Source: Streptomyces solicavernae
GTDB lineage: Bacteria > Actinomycetota > Actinomycetes > Streptomycetales > Streptomycetaceae
Assembly (NCBI RefSeq): GCF_029968095.1
Contig: NZ_JASCIR010000007.1
Span: forward strand, 1 to 64,000
Length of the DNA stretch: 64,000 nt
Direction of reading: 5' to 3'
In this document: piece after piece, positions 63,791 through 64,000 of the stretch
Numbering within the stretch: the stretch's first letter is position 1
Layout of the letters: every line of letters begins with the position of its first letter
Position numbers and translations under genes: made by a program
The notes under the pieces: generated by a model
What the model saw: the letters and a program-made list of their open reading frames with translations, nothing else
Database searches by the model: none
Told to the model about the DNA's origin: nothing

Positions 63791-63800
63791 GCCTCCGCGC

Positions 63801-63887
63801 GAGCCCCCGTGCAGCAGTCACGCCGACGCTGCTGCAAGGGGCTCGCGCCCCCTCCGTGCCCCCGCCGCCCTGCACGCGGCGGGGGCA
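63801..63887. terminator. Double hairpin between convergent genes
   Basis: GAGCCCC...GCAGCAG pairs with CTGCTGC..GGGGCTC (63801-63844), then TGCCCCCGCCG with CGGCGGGGGCA (63857-63887, 11-bp perfect stem). Together they can stop transcription from both the HTH-like gene and priA. Confidence 0.75.
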
Positions 63888-63938
63888 TCTGCCTGCGTCA
63901 GCCGTACGAGCCGACAGCGACGCGCAGCCGTGCGCCCC

Positions 63939-64000
63939 TCACCCGATGTCCGGCGGATCCACCCGGATCCACACCGTCTCCCCCTCCCCGCGCCCCGACT
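63939..64000 (-). CDS. priA: Primosomal protein N' (PriA), 3' tip only
   Basis: Only the last 19 codons and stop are in the window (minus strand). They read VWIRVDPPDIG at the end, similar to the RVQVDP-type C-terminus of actinobacterial PriA helicases. Gene order (priA upstream of fmt on the same strand) supports the call. Not enough sequence for domains. Confidence 0.6.
   Translation of the reverse strand, partial: SGRGEGETVWIRVDPPDIG

Overview
The window is a high-GC (well over 70%) stretch of chromosome from a Streptomyces-type actinomycete. The evidence is strong G/C third-position bias with many GTG starts and ATGA/GTGA overlaps, an RbpA gene with a textbook SigR promoter, a chitinase gene with a DasR-type operator, FxsA/polyprenol-phosphomannose synthase neighbours, an ECF41 sigma factor, GuaB1, and intergenic repeat families common in Streptomyces. 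The gene order (rbpA - fxsA - ppm1 - Lrp - chitinase - hisG/hisE - rib genes - guaB1 - rpe - rsmB - fmt - priA) resembles, from memory, the rbpA-to-fmt region of Streptomyces coelicolor. It therefore looks like conserved core chromosome, not a mobile island. I saw no IS element, prophage, CRISPR array, rRNA or tRNA.

Layout. 1-3.0 kb: 5-oxoproline catabolism (DUF1445 protein, then overlapping pxpA-pxpB-pxpC). 3.0-6.5 kb: two GT4 glycosyltransferases and an SGNH hydrolase in one overlapping operon. 6.6-10.8 kb: a HEAT-repeat protein preceded by a tiny Cys-Cys-Cys leader ORF, an ankyrin protein, and a small membrane protein plus an FtsK-like ATPase lacking its P-loop lysine. 10.8-15.3 kb: divergent MocR regulator/YczE membrane protein, GDPD and an MFS transporter. 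15.4-17.5 kb: rbpA, fxsA, ppm1, the last with an unusually long structured leader. 18.0-25.2 kb: amidohydrolase, Lrp, hypotheticals, a decayed phosphotransferase, acyl-CoA dehydrogenase, GH18 chitinase. 25.4-32.6 kb: Tat-exported C39-like peptidase, uridine-kinase-like protein, EccA-like TPR/AAA+ ATPase, two CBS/DUF21 membrane proteins.

32.9-39.1 kb: PH-domain protein and a minus-strand metabolic block ribD-ribE-ribM-ribBA-ribH-hisE-hisG headed by an FMN riboswitch. 39.3-45.6 kb: ECF41 sigma factor and its epimerase partner, two transporters (MFS, NCS2), DUF5995 and LLM oxidoreductase genes. 45.7-50.8 kb: an amino-acid cluster (permease, Lrp, nitrilase-type amidase, flavin amino-acid oxidase/monooxygenase) with a striking tandem TTGC-N8-GCAA operator. 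51.0-57.4 kb: guaB1, barstar with a truncated guanyl-RNase remnant, ATP-dependent DNA ligase, and a split FluG-like pair (amidohydrolase plus glutamine-synthetase-like). 57.5-64 kb: SorC-family regulator, rpe, rsmB, fmt, a small regulator-like protein and the 3' tip of priA.

The most notable window-wide feature is the number of short tandem repeat arrays (8 to 43 bp units), in gene spacers and at gene ends. Some of them rewrite protein tails or duplicate a ribosome-binding-site/start-codon unit. The best candidates for something not yet described are the amino-acid monooxygenase/amidase cluster with its operator, the RNase remnant/barstar junction built of repeated start sites, the Cys-triplet leader ORF, the structured leader of ppm1, and the P-loop-degenerate FtsK-like protein.
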